Part shown: positions 52,441-62,437 of the stretch, piece after piece
Position numbering within the stretch: position 1 is the first letter of the stretch
Layout: each line of letters opens with the position of its first letter
DNA from: Streptomyces fradiae
Lineage (GTDB): Bacteria > Actinomycetota > Actinomycetes > Streptomycetales > Streptomycetaceae
Length of the DNA: 64,000 nt
Direction of reading: 5' to 3'
NCBI RefSeq assembly: GCF_041270065.1
Contig: NZ_CP065958.1
Coordinates: 4,030,001 to 4,094,000, forward strand
Translations under genes and position numbers: made by a program
Notes under the pieces: model-generated
Database searches by the model: none
What the model saw: only the letters and a program-made list of their open reading frames with translations
Told to the model about the DNA's origin: nothing

Positions 52441-52482
52441 AGAACGGCCCCTGACCGGGAAGTCCCGGTCAGGGGCCGTTCT
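52441..52482 (+). terminator. tRNA-Ser terminator
   Basis: AGAACGGCCCCTGACCGGGA and its exact complement TCCCGGTCAGGGGCCGTTCT separated by AG: a 20-bp stem beginning ten bases after the tRNA. Confidence 0.9.
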
Positions 52483-52514
52483 GCGTGGGGGTTCGACCTC
52501 GCGGCGGCGAGGGT

Positions 52515-53405
52515 TCAGGGGCCGGTGGTGGTCCGTGCCGTGATTGATGCCGCCGAGGCGAGCGTCGCGCGGATCTCCGGTTCCGGGAGGCCGGTGGTCA
52601 GGGCGGCCTCGGTGAGGGCGGTCAGGATGGGCGAGGGGGACGGGGACTCGTAGGCGCGGCAGGCCGCCCAGAACAGGCGGGTGTTGCGCTGGCCGCGCGG
52701 GGAGGCGAGGACGAAGGACGTCAGGGAGGCGGCGGACGCGGTTCCGGTGCGGGCCGGGGGCGAGGAGGCCGGTGGGGCCGCCAGGTTCAGGAGGGCCTCC
52801 GGGCACGGGGCCGGCGAGAGGTGCTCGGTGCCGGGGGCCAGGCGGTAGGTGCCGTGTGCGCCGAGCGAGCCAGGGCCCACCAGATAGCCGCCCGCGCCCC
52901 GGATGTCCACGCCGGGCGCGAGCCGGCTCGCCGAGTTCGGGACCACCGTCTCCGGTGGGCCCGTCAGCCAGAGGTGCCGGCCGCCGCCGGGCGTCAGGAC
53001 CGTGACCGTGGGCGGGACGGCGAACTCGTGCCGCCGCGCCAGCGCGTCGAGCGCCGCCACCCCGTCCGGGCCGCCCTCCCGCACGTCCAGGTCCACCCCG
53101 ATCAGCCGGTGCGGCGGGCGCCCGCACGCGATCCCGTACCCGGTCGCCCAGGGAGCCGCCGCGAACAGCGCCCGTACCGCCGCCGGATCCGTCGTCGCGT
53201 CGTACACGCCGTGGCCCGGCCGCCCGCACTCCCCCCGGCATGTCACCGACCGGTGTTCGCCCCGGTGCGGCGAGCGGAGCGCCGGGAGCTTGGTGCGGGA
53301 CAGGGGGATGACGGGGAGCCCGCGCTCCGCCGCCGTCAGGGCGTGCGCGAGAGCCAGGGCGGCGGTCTGCCGGGCAGAAGCGGCCATGGATTCATTTTCG
53401 TACAT
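52515..53405 (-). CDS. Prim-Pol (bifunctional DNA primase/polymerase N-terminal) domain protein
   Basis: A 296-residue protein from ATG 53405; ATG 53387 (MAASARQTAALALA) is as likely, and neither has a clear ribosome site. The Prim-Pol pattern is complete: AAERGLPVIPLSRTKLPAL, the GHGVYDATTDPAAVRALFA stretch, YGIACGRPPHRLIGVDLDV with the catalytic GVDLD acidic pair, TVTVLTPGGGRHLWL with catalytic His, and GVDIRGAGGYLVGPGS. It therefore looks catalytically competent, unlike the paralogue at 31911. No helicase domain is attached. It lies just outside the element and faces the tRNA terminator. Confidence 0.82.
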   Translation of the reverse strand: MYENESMAASARQTAALALAHALTAAERGLPVIPLSRTKLPALRSPHRGEHRSVTCRGECGRPGHGVYDATTDPAAVRALFAAAPWATGYGIACGRPPHRLIGVDLDVREGGPDGVAALDALARRHEFAVPPTVTVLTPGGGRHLWLTGPPETVVPNSASRLAPGVDIRGAGGYLVGPGSLGAHGTYRLAPGTEHLSPAPCPEALLNLAAPPASSPPARTGTASAASLTSFVLASPRGQRNTRLFWAACRAYESPSPSPILTALTEAALTTGLPEPEIRATLASAASITARTTTGP

Positions 53406-53760
53406 GGGTTCGATAAAGGGAAGGGTGGGCCGGTGATTCGGCCCCGACTTGAAGGGTTGAAAAGCTGAGGGGCGGATTGACTGAAAAGTGCCGAAACGCT
53501 TCGCCTCTTGTCCCGCACGGCCTCCCCGGCCCCACCCGGCTCCGTACCGGCTGAGCTGCGGCTTTCTTCTCGCTGAGGGGGTTTATCGACTTGTCCTCAC
53601 GCTTGCGAGGGAATCGACCACTCCGGGGTGGTTCGCCGGGGATTCGGTGGGCAACTCTGGTCTCGCGACGTCGAGCACAACGACCGGGGCGGTCGGCCAA
53701 CTGCCCAGGTCAGCACAGCAGTTGACGCACTTCAAAGCTTCAGTTCCTGGAGGAACAGAC
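53406..53760. promoter_or_regulatory. 355-base divergent intergenic region
   Basis: Between the Prim-Pol gene (minus) and a small secreted-protein gene (plus). It has the dyad ACCAC-TCCGGG-GTGGT (about 53620-53635) and a TTGACG (53722-53727) without a convincing -10. No gene is supported. Confidence 0.4.
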
Positions 53761-54066
53761 ATGGCAAGCATCCGTACCGCCCGCGTTCTCGCCGCTGCCG
53801 CCGCCCTGCCCCTCGCCGCCGCGCTGTTCACGGGGGTGGCCCAGGCCGACAACGGTGGATTCGCGAACGACGGATCGAATGCGAGCGTCGCCACGATCAT
53901 CGGCAGCGGTGTCGGTGGCAACAACCACGGCAACTCCACCACCACCCAGCAGGTGGCGACCGGTTCCGGCGCCTCCAACCAGAACAACACCGCCAGCGTG
54001 AACGGCTCCGCCTTCACCCACATCGACCAGTCCAACGCGGTGGTCAACTTCTTCCCGTGGTGGTGA
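53761..54066 (+). CDS. Small secreted Asn/Ser/Gly-rich protein
   Basis: A 101-residue protein; ATG 53761 with GGAGGAAC upstream. Signal peptide VLAAAAALPLAAALFTGVAQA is followed by a ~70-residue mature chain rich in Asn, Ser, Gly, Thr and Gln (NNHGNSTTTQQVATGSGASN, NQNNTASVNGSAFTHIDQSN) ending in aromatic NFFPWW. There is no cysteine. Spaced N-x-Q/S-x-N patterns recall curlin-like or rodlin-like surface amyloids, but it does not match the chaplin domain. A surface role in aerial growth is possible (inference). Confidence 0.72.
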   Translation: MASIRTARVLAAAAALPLAAALFTGVAQADNGGFANDGSNASVATIIGSGVGGNNHGNSTTTQQVATGSGASNQNNTASVNGSAFTHIDQSNAVVNFFPWW

Positions 54067-54200
54067 CCGGCCCGACGGGGGAGCGGTAGCGGGGTGAACG
54101 ACGGCCCGCACGGCGGTACTTCGGTACCGGCCGTGCGGGCCGTTCCCGTTTCTCGCTCCTGTGACCCGTGTGCTTGACAGTGGACCTTCGACTGAAGGAA

Positions 54201-54217
54201 TCTGACGGACAGTCAGA
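54201..54217 (+). promoter_or_regulatory. TetR-type operator in front of the acyl-CoA dehydrogenase operon
   Basis: TCTGAC-GGACA-GTCAGA is a perfect 6-bp dyad 24 bases before the first start. TTGACA at 54174-54179 is a candidate -35, so the dyad overlaps the expected -10/start area. The CTGAC...GTCAG shape suits a TetR-family repressor sensing an acyl-CoA. Confidence 0.65.
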
Positions 54218-54240
54218 AATCTGGAAGAGAGGTCGTCGTC

Positions 54241-55416
54241 GTGCACCTCGCCCCGACCGAACGGCAGCTCCGGCTGCGCGCCGAGCTCCGCGCGTACTTC
54301 CGCGACGTGATGCCCGACGGACCCCCGCCCGCCACCGCCACCGCCGACCAGCGCGCCCTGCTGCGCCGCATCGGCGCCGACGGATGGCTCGGACTCGGCT
54401 GGCCCGAGGAGTACGGCGGGCAGGGCCGCGGGCCCGACGAGCAGTTCGTGTTCTTCGACGAGGCCTACCGGGCCGGTGCCCCCGTCTCCATGGTCACGCT
54501 CAACACCGTCGGCCCCACCCTCATGAAGTACGGGACCGAGGACCAGAAGGCCACCCTCCTCCCCCGCATCCTGCGCGGCGAGGCGGTCTTCGCCATCGGC
54601 TACAGCGAGCCCGAGGCCGGCACCGACCTCGCCTCGCTCCGTACCAAGGCCGTCCGGGACGGCGACTCCTGGGTGATCGACGGGCAGAAAATCTTCACCT
54701 CCAACGCCCAGAACGCCGACTGGATCTGGCTCGCCTGCCGCACCGCGCCCGACCCCGAGACCCCGCGCCACCACGGCATCTCGATCATCCTCGTCCCCAC
54801 CGACGCGCCCGGCTTCTCCTGGACCCCCATCGAGACCGTCGGCGGGCTGACCACCACGGCCACCTACTACGACTCCGTGCGCGTCCCGGCCGGAAACCTC
54901 GTCGGTCCCGAGAACGGCGGCTGGGGGCTGATCACCAACCAGCTCAACCACGAGCGGGTCGCCCTCGCCGCCATCGGCATGCAGGCCGAGGACTTCTACG
55001 AGGTCGCGCTCGCCGCCGCCCGCACGCCCGACCCGGACACCGGCCGCCGCCGGATCGACGAGCCCTGGGTACGGCTCCGGGCCGCCGAGGCGCACGCCCG
55101 GCTCGCCGCCACCCGGCTGCTCAACTGGCGCCTCGTCGGCGATGTCGGCGCCGGGCGGCTCGCGCCCGGCGACGCGAGCGGCGTGAAGTTCGCCGGCACC
55201 GAATCGGCCGTCGAGGTCTACCGGATGTGCCAGGAGATCGCCGGCCCGGCCGCCCTGGTCCGCACCGGCTCGCCGGGCGCCCTCGACGGCGGCGAACTGG
55301 AGCGGATGAACCGGGCCGCCCAGATCAACACCTTCGGGGGAGGAGTGAGCGAGGTGCAGCGCGAGATCGTCGCCATGATGCGGCTCGGGATGAAGGGGAG
55401 GGGGCGGCGCCGATGA
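54241..55416 (+). CDS. Acyl-CoA dehydrogenase (ChsE-like subunit 1)
   Basis: A 391-residue acyl-CoA dehydrogenase; GTG 54241. It has FAIGYSEPEAGTDLASLRT with the FAD/substrate segment, DGQKIFTSNAQNADWIWLAC and AAQINTFGGGVSEVQREIVA. It resembles FadE28/FadE29-type enzymes, which work as alpha2beta2 pairs with one FAD site per heterodimer; the partner would be the gene at 56333. It opens the operon and its stop overlaps the next start (ATGA, 55413-55416). Confidence 0.88.
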   Translation: MHLAPTERQLRLRAELRAYFRDVMPDGPPPATATADQRALLRRIGADGWLGLGWPEEYGGQGRGPDEQFVFFDEAYRAGAPVSMVTLNTVGPTLMKYGTEDQKATLLPRILRGEAVFAIGYSEPEAGTDLASLRTKAVRDGDSWVIDGQKIFTSNAQNADWIWLACRTAPDPETPRHHGISIILVPTDAPGFSWTPIETVGGLTTTATYYDSVRVPAGNLVGPENGGWGLITNQLNHERVALAAIGMQAEDFYEVALAAARTPDPDTGRRRIDEPWVRLRAAEAHARLAATRLLNWRLVGDVGAGRLAPGDASGVKFAGTESAVEVYRMCQEIAGPAALVRTGSPGALDGGELERMNRAAQINTFGGGVSEVQREIVAMMRLGMKGRGRRR

Positions 55417-56324
55417 GCACCGACGACGTCGACGCGCTGTACGAGGCGCTCAAGGGCTTCGAGGGGCGCTCCACCTCCGCCGCCTCCCTCGGCAAGGACC
55501 CCGTCAACGAGCCCATGATCCGGCACTGGTGCGAGGCCATGGGCGACGCCCATCCCGCCTATCGCGGGCCCGACGCCGTCGCGCCGCCCACCATGCTGCA
55601 GGCGTGGACCATGGGCGGGCTCTCCGGACATCCGGACCGAGCGGGCGCGTACGAGGAGCTGTCCACCCTCCTCGACGCCGCCGGCTGCACCTCGATCGTC
55701 GCCACCGACTGCGAGCAGGAGTACCTCCGCCCGCTCCGCCCCGGCGACACGATCACCTTCGACGCCGTCATCGAGTCCGTCTCGCCGCGCAAGACCACCA
55801 AGCTCGGCACCGGGCACTTCATCACCACCCGCATGGACATCCGCGCCGACGGCGAACTCGCCGGCACCCACCGCTTCCGCGTCCTCAAGTACGCCCCCGC
55901 CCAGCAGAAAGGAGAAACGAAACCCCAGCGGCCCCGCCCCGTCGTCAACCGCGACAACGCCGGCTTCTGGGACGGCGTCGCCGGGCACCGCCTCCTCGTC
56001 CAGCGCTGCGCCGACTGCGCGACCCTCCGCTTCCCGTGGCTGCCCGGCTGCAACGCGTGCGGCTCGTGCGCCTGGGACACCGTCGAGGCGAGCGGCGCGG
56101 GGACGGTCTACTCGTACGTCGTCATGCACCACCCGCCCTTCCCGGCCTTCGATCCCCCTTACGCCGTCGCGCTCGTCGAACTCGCCGAGGGCGTACGGAT
56201 GATCGGCAACGTCGTCGGCGTCCCGTACGACAAGGTGCGCATCGGCATGCCGGTCCGGCTGGAGTTCACGCGGGTGGACGAGGACCTCGAACTGCCCATG
56301 TGGCGGGCAGAGAGCGGGAGTTGA
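55413..56324 (+). CDS. MaoC-like hydratase - DUF35 OB-fold fusion (ChsH2-like)
   Basis: A 303-residue protein. Residues ~1-165 are a MaoC hot-dog domain (ADVDALYEALKGFEGR-like start, then PLRPGDTITFDAVIESVSPRK). Residues ~175-300 are a DUF35 domain with a rubredoxin-like zinc ribbon (RCADCATLRFPWLPGCNACG) and OB fold. In mycobacteria ChsH2 pairs with ChsH1 to hydrate the enoyl-CoA, and its DUF35 domain docks on Ltp2 for aldol cleavage. The same gene set follows here. Confidence 0.88.
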   Translation: MSTDDVDALYEALKGFEGRSTSAASLGKDPVNEPMIRHWCEAMGDAHPAYRGPDAVAPPTMLQAWTMGGLSGHPDRAGAYEELSTLLDAAGCTSIVATDCEQEYLRPLRPGDTITFDAVIESVSPRKTTKLGTGHFITTRMDIRADGELAGTHRFRVLKYAPAQQKGETKPQRPRPVVNRDNAGFWDGVAGHRLLVQRCADCATLRFPWLPGCNACGSCAWDTVEASGAGTVYSYVVMHHPPFPAFDPPYAVALVELAEGVRMIGNVVGVPYDKVRIGMPVRLEFTRVDEDLELPMWRAESGS

Positions 56325-56332
56325 GGGCGGAC

Positions 56333-57340
56333 ATGGACTTCGATCCCACCGAGGAGCAGGCCGCCGCCCGCGACCTGGCCGCCCGCGTCTTCGGCGACCT
56401 CGCCACCCCCGAACGGCTCGCCGCCGCCGGCACCGGCTCGGACGCCGAGCTGTGGAAGGCGCTGTGCGCGGCCGGGCTCGTCGAGGCCGTCGAGGAGACC
56501 GGACTGCTCGGCCTGGTGCTGCTCGCCGAGGAGCAGGGGCGCACGACGGCGCAGGTGCCGTTCACGGCGAGCGCGGTGTACGGGCTGCTCGCCGTGGCCC
56601 GGCACGGCACGGACGAGCAGCGCGCCCGGCTGCTGCCCGGGCTGAGGGCCGGTACGACCGTCGTGACCGCGGCCTTTCCGCAGAAGGAGTGGGTCCCCTG
56701 GCTGCGGGACGCCACGCACGTCCTCGTACCGGACGAGACGCGAACCCTGCACCTCGTTCCCGTCCCGGACACCGGCGACGCCGTCGAGCCCGTCGAACTC
56801 ACCGCGCCCTGGGCCGCCGGACGGGCCGTCCGGGCCGCCGCCCTCGATCCCGGCTCCGGGGAGCGGATCGGCGGCCCCGGCCCGTACGCGTACGAGGACG
56901 TGCTCGCCGCCGCCCGGATCGCCTTCGCCGGCCTCCAGGCGGGGGTCTGCGCCGGGTCGCTGGCGCGCGCCGTCGCGTACACCTCCGTGCGCGAGCAGTT
57001 CGGGCGCCCGCTCTCCTCGAACCAGGGCGTCCAACTCCGGGCCGCCGACGCGTACATGGACACGGAGTCGATCAGGGTGACGGCGTACGAGGCGGCCTGG
57101 CGTTACGACGAAGGGTTGCCGGTCGCCGAGCACGCGCTGACCGCCGCCTGGTGGGCCGCCGAGGCGGGCAAGCGGGTCGTGCACGCCGGGCAGCATCTGC
57201 ACGGCGGCATGGGCGCGGACCTCGACCACCCGGTCCACCGGCACTTCCTCTGGGGACGGCAGCTCGACGCGTATCTGGGCTGCGGCACCGAACTCCTCGC
57301 CGAACTCGGCGACGTGCTCGCGAAGGGAGACACGGCATGA
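56333..57340 (+). CDS. Acyl-CoA dehydrogenase (ChsE-like subunit 2)
   Basis: A 335-residue, shorter acyl-CoA dehydrogenase; ATG 56333. It starts MDFDPTEEQAAARDLAARVF and has the helical ACAD core (GSLARAVAYTSVREQFGRPL, HLHGGMGADLDHPVHRHFLW). As in FadE29/FadE28-type heteromers, one subunit lacks part of the FAD-binding residues, which explains two dehydrogenase genes in one operon. It overlaps the next gene by ATGA (57337-57340). Confidence 0.86.
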   Translation: MDFDPTEEQAAARDLAARVFGDLATPERLAAAGTGSDAELWKALCAAGLVEAVEETGLLGLVLLAEEQGRTTAQVPFTASAVYGLLAVARHGTDEQRARLLPGLRAGTTVVTAAFPQKEWVPWLRDATHVLVPDETRTLHLVPVPDTGDAVEPVELTAPWAAGRAVRAAALDPGSGERIGGPGPYAYEDVLAAARIAFAGLQAGVCAGSLARAVAYTSVREQFGRPLSSNQGVQLRAADAYMDTESIRVTAYEAAWRYDEGLPVAEHALTAAWWAAEAGKRVVHAGQHLHGGMGADLDHPVHRHFLWGRQLDAYLGCGTELLAELGDVLAKGDTA

Positions 57341-57732
57341 ACGCGGGAGACGAGCTGGAGCCGCTCACCATCCCCATCACCCGCACCCTGATCGTCGCCG
57401 GCGCCATCGCCTCCCGCGACTACCAGGACGTGCACCACGACGCCGAACTGGCCAGGGCGAAGGGCTCCCCGGACATCTTCATGAACATCCTCACCACCAA
57501 CGGCCTGGTCGGCCGCTACATCACCGACCGCCTCGGCCCGACCGCCGTCCTCCGCAAGGTCGCGATCCGGCTCGGCGCGCCCAACTACCCCGGGGACACG
57601 ATGACGTTGACCGGGACCGTCACGGAGGTCGACGGCGCCACGGTCCAGGTGAAAGTCGTCGGCGCCAACGGGATCGGGCACCACGTCACCGGCACCGTGA
57701 CGGTCACCGTGACGGCGGAGGCCGCCCGATGA
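57337..57732 (+). CDS. MaoC-family enoyl-CoA hydratase (ChsH1-like)
   Basis: A 131-residue hot-dog fold protein. SRDYQDVHHDAELARAKGSPDIFMN carries the hydratase signature with catalytic Asp and His. NYPGDTMTLTGTVTEVDG follows. It is expected to combine with the MaoC-DUF35 protein into a hydratase acting on a steroid or bulky enoyl-CoA. It overlaps genes on both sides (57337 and 57729). Confidence 0.88.
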   Translation: MNAGDELEPLTIPITRTLIVAGAIASRDYQDVHHDAELARAKGSPDIFMNILTTNGLVGRYITDRLGPTAVLRKVAIRLGAPNYPGDTMTLTGTVTEVDGATVQVKVVGANGIGHHVTGTVTVTVTAEAAR

Positions 57733-58895
57733 GCCTCCACTCCCCCGACGCGCTCGGCGGCCGCGCCGCCGTCGCCGGCATCGGCGCCACCGAGTTCTCC
57801 AAGGACTCCGGCCGCAGCGAGCTCACCCTCGCGGTGGAGGCCGTGCACGCCGCCCTCGACGACGCCGGGCTCGTCCCCGCCGACGTGGACGGCCTGGTCA
57901 CCTTCACCATGGACACCAGCCCCGAGATCACCGTCGCCCAGGCGGCCGGCATCGGCGAGCTGTCCTTCTTCTCCCGCGTCCATTACGGCGGGGGCGCGGC
58001 CTGCGCCACCGTGCAGCAGGCCGCGCTCGCCGTGGCCACCGGGATCGCCGAAGTCGTCGTCTGCTACCGGGCGTTCAACGAGCGCTCGGGCCGCCGCTTC
58101 GGCTCCGGCGTGCAGCGGCGCGAGCCGTCCGCCGAGGGCGCGGCGCTCGGCTGGCAGCTGCCGTTCGGGCTGCTCACCCCGGCCTCCTGGGTGGCGATGA
58201 TCGCCCAGCGCTATCTGTACGCGTACGGGCTGACGCCGGAGGCGTTCGGGCACGTCGCCGTGACCGACCGGCGCCATGCCGCCACGAACCCGGCCGCGTA
58301 CTTCCACGGCAAGCCGATCACCCTCGCCGAGCACGCCGCCTCGCGCTGGATCGCCGAGCCGCTGCGGCTGCTCGACTGTTGCCAGGAGACCGACGGCGGG
58401 CAGGCGATCGTCGTCACCTCCACCGAACGCGCCCGCGACCTGCGCCGCCCGCCGGCCGTGATCGTGGCCGCGGCCCAGGGCGCCGGGCGCAACCAGGAGG
58501 CGATGACCAGCTTCTACCGGGACGGGCTCACCGGCCTTCCCGAGATGGGCGTGGTGGCGCGCCAGCTCTGGCGGACCTCCGGGCTCGCGCCCGGCGACAT
58601 CGACGTCGGCATCCTCTACGACCACTTCACGCCCTTCGTGCTGATGCAGCTGGAGGAGTTCGGCTTCTGCGGGCCGGGCGAGGCGGCCGACTTCGTGGCG
58701 GCGGACGCGCTGCCCCTGAACACCCACGGCGGCCAGTTGGGCGAGGCGTATCTGCACGGCATGAACGGCATCGCGGAGGCCGTCCGGCAGGTGCGCGGGA
58801 CCTCGGTGAACCAGGTGCCGGGGGCGGCCAGGACGCTGGTGACGGCCGGCACCGGGGTTCCCACGTCCGGGTTGATCCTGGGCACGGACGGCTGA
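57729..58895 (+). CDS. Ltp2-like thiolase-fold aldolase / lipid-transfer protein
   Basis: A 388-residue thiolase-superfamily protein; ATG 57729 overlaps the preceding stop. It has AVAGIGATEFSKDSGRSELT, HYGGGAACATVQQAALAVA and the C-terminal NTHGGQLGEAYLHGMNGIAEAV. In mycobacteria Ltp2 performs the retro-aldol step that removes the last three carbons (propanoyl unit) of the cholesterol side chain, together with ChsH2 DUF35. It is the last gene of a five-gene set that matches the igr order except for the absence of cyp125. Confidence 0.88.
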   Translation: MSLHSPDALGGRAAVAGIGATEFSKDSGRSELTLAVEAVHAALDDAGLVPADVDGLVTFTMDTSPEITVAQAAGIGELSFFSRVHYGGGAACATVQQAALAVATGIAEVVVCYRAFNERSGRRFGSGVQRREPSAEGAALGWQLPFGLLTPASWVAMIAQRYLYAYGLTPEAFGHVAVTDRRHAATNPAAYFHGKPITLAEHAASRWIAEPLRLLDCCQETDGGQAIVVTSTERARDLRRPPAVIVAAAQGAGRNQEAMTSFYRDGLTGLPEMGVVARQLWRTSGLAPGDIDVGILYDHFTPFVLMQLEEFGFCGPGEAADFVAADALPLNTHGGQLGEAYLHGMNGIAEAVRQVRGTSVNQVPGAARTLVTAGTGVPTSGLILGTDG

Positions 58896-58947
58896 CGGCA
58901 GGGCTTCAGCGGTGGCCGGTCGGGCCGGGGCGATCTTCACTCGCGCC

Positions 58948-59775
58948 ATGAGGATCCGTACCGTCCGCATCACCGCCGTGGCCCTCGTGGCGGCCGCCGC
59001 CCTGCTCGCCGCACCCGCTCACGGGGCCCCGGCGCGGCAGGAGGCCGCCGCCGCGCCGCGCTACTTCACCGGCCGGGCCTTCGACACCTGTGAGGCGCCG
59101 TCCCTCGCCGTGATGCGGGCCTGGCGCTCCTCCCCGTACCGCGCCGTCGGCGTCTACTTCGGGGGCCGCGGCCGGGGCTGCCGCGCGCAGCGGGAGCTGA
59201 ACCGGGGGTGGGTGGCCGCCGTGCACGCGCAGGGCTGGCGGATGCTGCCGCTGTTCGTCGGCTCGCAGCCGCCGTGCGTGCTCGCCGAGGCCAAGCGGCG
59301 GTACGCGATCGGGCGCAGCCCCTGGCTCCAGGGCACCCGGGAGGGCGCGGAGGCGGTGCGGGCCGCCCGGGCCGTCGGCTTCGCGGCCGGCAGCCCGCTC
59401 TACCTGGACATCGAGGCGTACCGCCCGGGCGACGCCCGGTGCACCGCGACGACCGTGCGGTTCGTCCGGGCGTGGAACCGCGAGGTGCGGCGGTTCGGCT
59501 ACCTGCCCGGCTTCTACAGCAGCGCCGAGACCGGCATCCGGCAGATGGAACGCGAGCGGGCCGCCGGTACGAAGGACCTCCCGGCGGCCGTCTGGTTCGC
59601 CCGCTGGCGCGTCCCGCCCGCCCTCGACACGGAACGCACCCTCCACCCCCGGGCCTGGCGCCCGCACGGCCGCATCCACCAGTACGCCGGCAACGTCACC
59701 GAGACCCACGGCGGGCGGCGCATGCGGGTCGACCGCAGCCTCGTCGACGCGCCGGTCGCGCGGGTGGCGGGCTGA
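58948..59775 (+). CDS. Secreted DUF1906 glycoside-hydrolase-like protein
   Basis: A 275-residue protein; ATG 58948. Signal peptide IRTVRITAVALVAAAALLAA with cleavage near AHGAPA. The mature domain is a TIM-barrel of the Rv2525c-like DUF1906 group: GRAFDTCEAPSLAVMRAWRS, VGVYFGGRGRGC, GWRMLPLFVGSQPP, LYLDIEAYRPGD with the two acidic residues at the active site, and LPGFYSSAETGI. It probably acts on peptidoglycan or cell-wall glycans. It starts 52 bases after the Ltp2-like gene but has a different role. Confidence 0.85.
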   Translation: MRIRTVRITAVALVAAAALLAAPAHGAPARQEAAAAPRYFTGRAFDTCEAPSLAVMRAWRSSPYRAVGVYFGGRGRGCRAQRELNRGWVAAVHAQGWRMLPLFVGSQPPCVLAEAKRRYAIGRSPWLQGTREGAEAVRAARAVGFAAGSPLYLDIEAYRPGDARCTATTVRFVRAWNREVRRFGYLPGFYSSAETGIRQMERERAAGTKDLPAAVWFARWRVPPALDTERTLHPRAWRPHGRIHQYAGNVTETHGGRRMRVDRSLVDAPVARVAG

Positions 59776-59953
59776 GGGCCCTCGCTCTCCGGGCCCTTGG
59801 CCCCGGTCAGCGACCCCGAGAGACCCTGACGCCGCCTCCCCGGGGCTCCACCCACAGGAGGTCCAGCCATCCCCACCCCTACAACCTGAGGGGGAGTGCG
59901 GTTCGGGACCTGGGGCCGATCCCCGGGCGGGGGCCCGCTCATAGCGTGGAAGC
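59776..59953. promoter_or_regulatory. Intergenic region before the sigma factor gene
   Basis: 178 bases without a gene. GTGCGGTTCGGGACC-like sequence at about 59896 could be part of an ECF-type promoter, but no consensus can be fixed. Confidence 0.3.
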
Positions 59954-60538
59954 ATGACTCCGCCGCCTTCCGGCCCCGTCTGCGCCGGCGCCTCCACGGC
60001 CGCCGGCCGCCGGGCCGCCACCGGACCCGCGCCGTTCGCCGCGTACCCGTCGTTCACCTCGTACGTCCGGGCCCGCGGGCCCGTCCTGCTGCGCACCGCG
60101 CGCTCGCTGACTGCGAACCATTCGGACGCCGAGGACCTGCTGCAGACCGCGCTCGCCAAGACCTTCATGGCCTGGGAGCGGATCGAGGACCACCGTGCCC
60201 TGGACGGCTACGTCCGCCGCGCGCTGCTGAACACCCGTACCTCGCAATGGCGCAAGCGCAAGGTCGACGAGTACGCGTGCGGCGACGACCTGCCGGAGCC
60301 GGCCGGGCTGCCGGAGGGCGACCCGGCGGAGCGGCAGGTGCTGCACGACGCGATGTGGCGGGCGGTGATGAAGCTCCCGGACCGTCAGCGGGCGATGGTC
60401 GTCCTCAGGTACTACGAGGACCTGAGCGAGGCGCAGACCGCCGAGGTGCTCGGGGTCTCGGTCGGGACGGTCAAGAGCGCCGTCTCGCGGGCGCTCGGCA
60501 AACTCCGGGAGGACCCGGAACTCTCCCCCGTTCGGTGA
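59954..60538 (+). CDS. SigE-family RNA polymerase sigma factor
   Basis: A 194-residue ECF-like sigma factor (ATG 59954). Region 2 reads FTSYVRARGPVLLRTARSLTAN, HSDAEDLLQTALAKTFMAWERI with region 2.4 after it; region 4 is LPDRQRAMVVLRYYEDLSEAQTAEVLGVSVGTVKSAVSRAL. The N-terminal ~30 residues are Pro/Ala-rich. No anti-sigma gene is adjacent, as is common for this actinobacterial group. Targets unknown. Confidence 0.9.
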   Translation: MTPPPSGPVCAGASTAAGRRAATGPAPFAAYPSFTSYVRARGPVLLRTARSLTANHSDAEDLLQTALAKTFMAWERIEDHRALDGYVRRALLNTRTSQWRKRKVDEYACGDDLPEPAGLPEGDPAERQVLHDAMWRAVMKLPDRQRAMVVLRYYEDLSEAQTAEVLGVSVGTVKSAVSRALGKLREDPELSPVR

Positions 60539-60621
60539 CCCGGAACTTGCCCCGTGCGGTGACCCGGATCACCCCGTCAGGGCCGGTTCGACAGGCCTGT
60601 CAGCGCGTTACCCTTAGTTAC

Positions 60622-60637
60622 GCCAGTAATCACTGGC
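60622..60637 (+). promoter_or_regulatory. Operator-like palindrome before the acyl-CoA ligase gene
   Basis: GCCAGT-AATC-ACTGGC is a perfect 6-bp dyad about 97 bases before the start. It lies in the promoter region of a fatty-acid gene, where TetR-type repressors commonly bind. Confidence 0.55.
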
Positions 60638-60733
60638 AATTTCAGTACTCTCGGGTAGTGACATACCGCGCGGTACGGGCGCAGAATCTGGGGCACCACT
60701 TTTCTGCCACGTAGCGCCCACCGGGAGGACGCC

Positions 60734-62386
<1,653 letters not shown>

Positions 62387-62437
62387 TCCATACGGACATC
62401 GCGACATCGATCGGCATCAACCAGCCCGGTTCACGGG

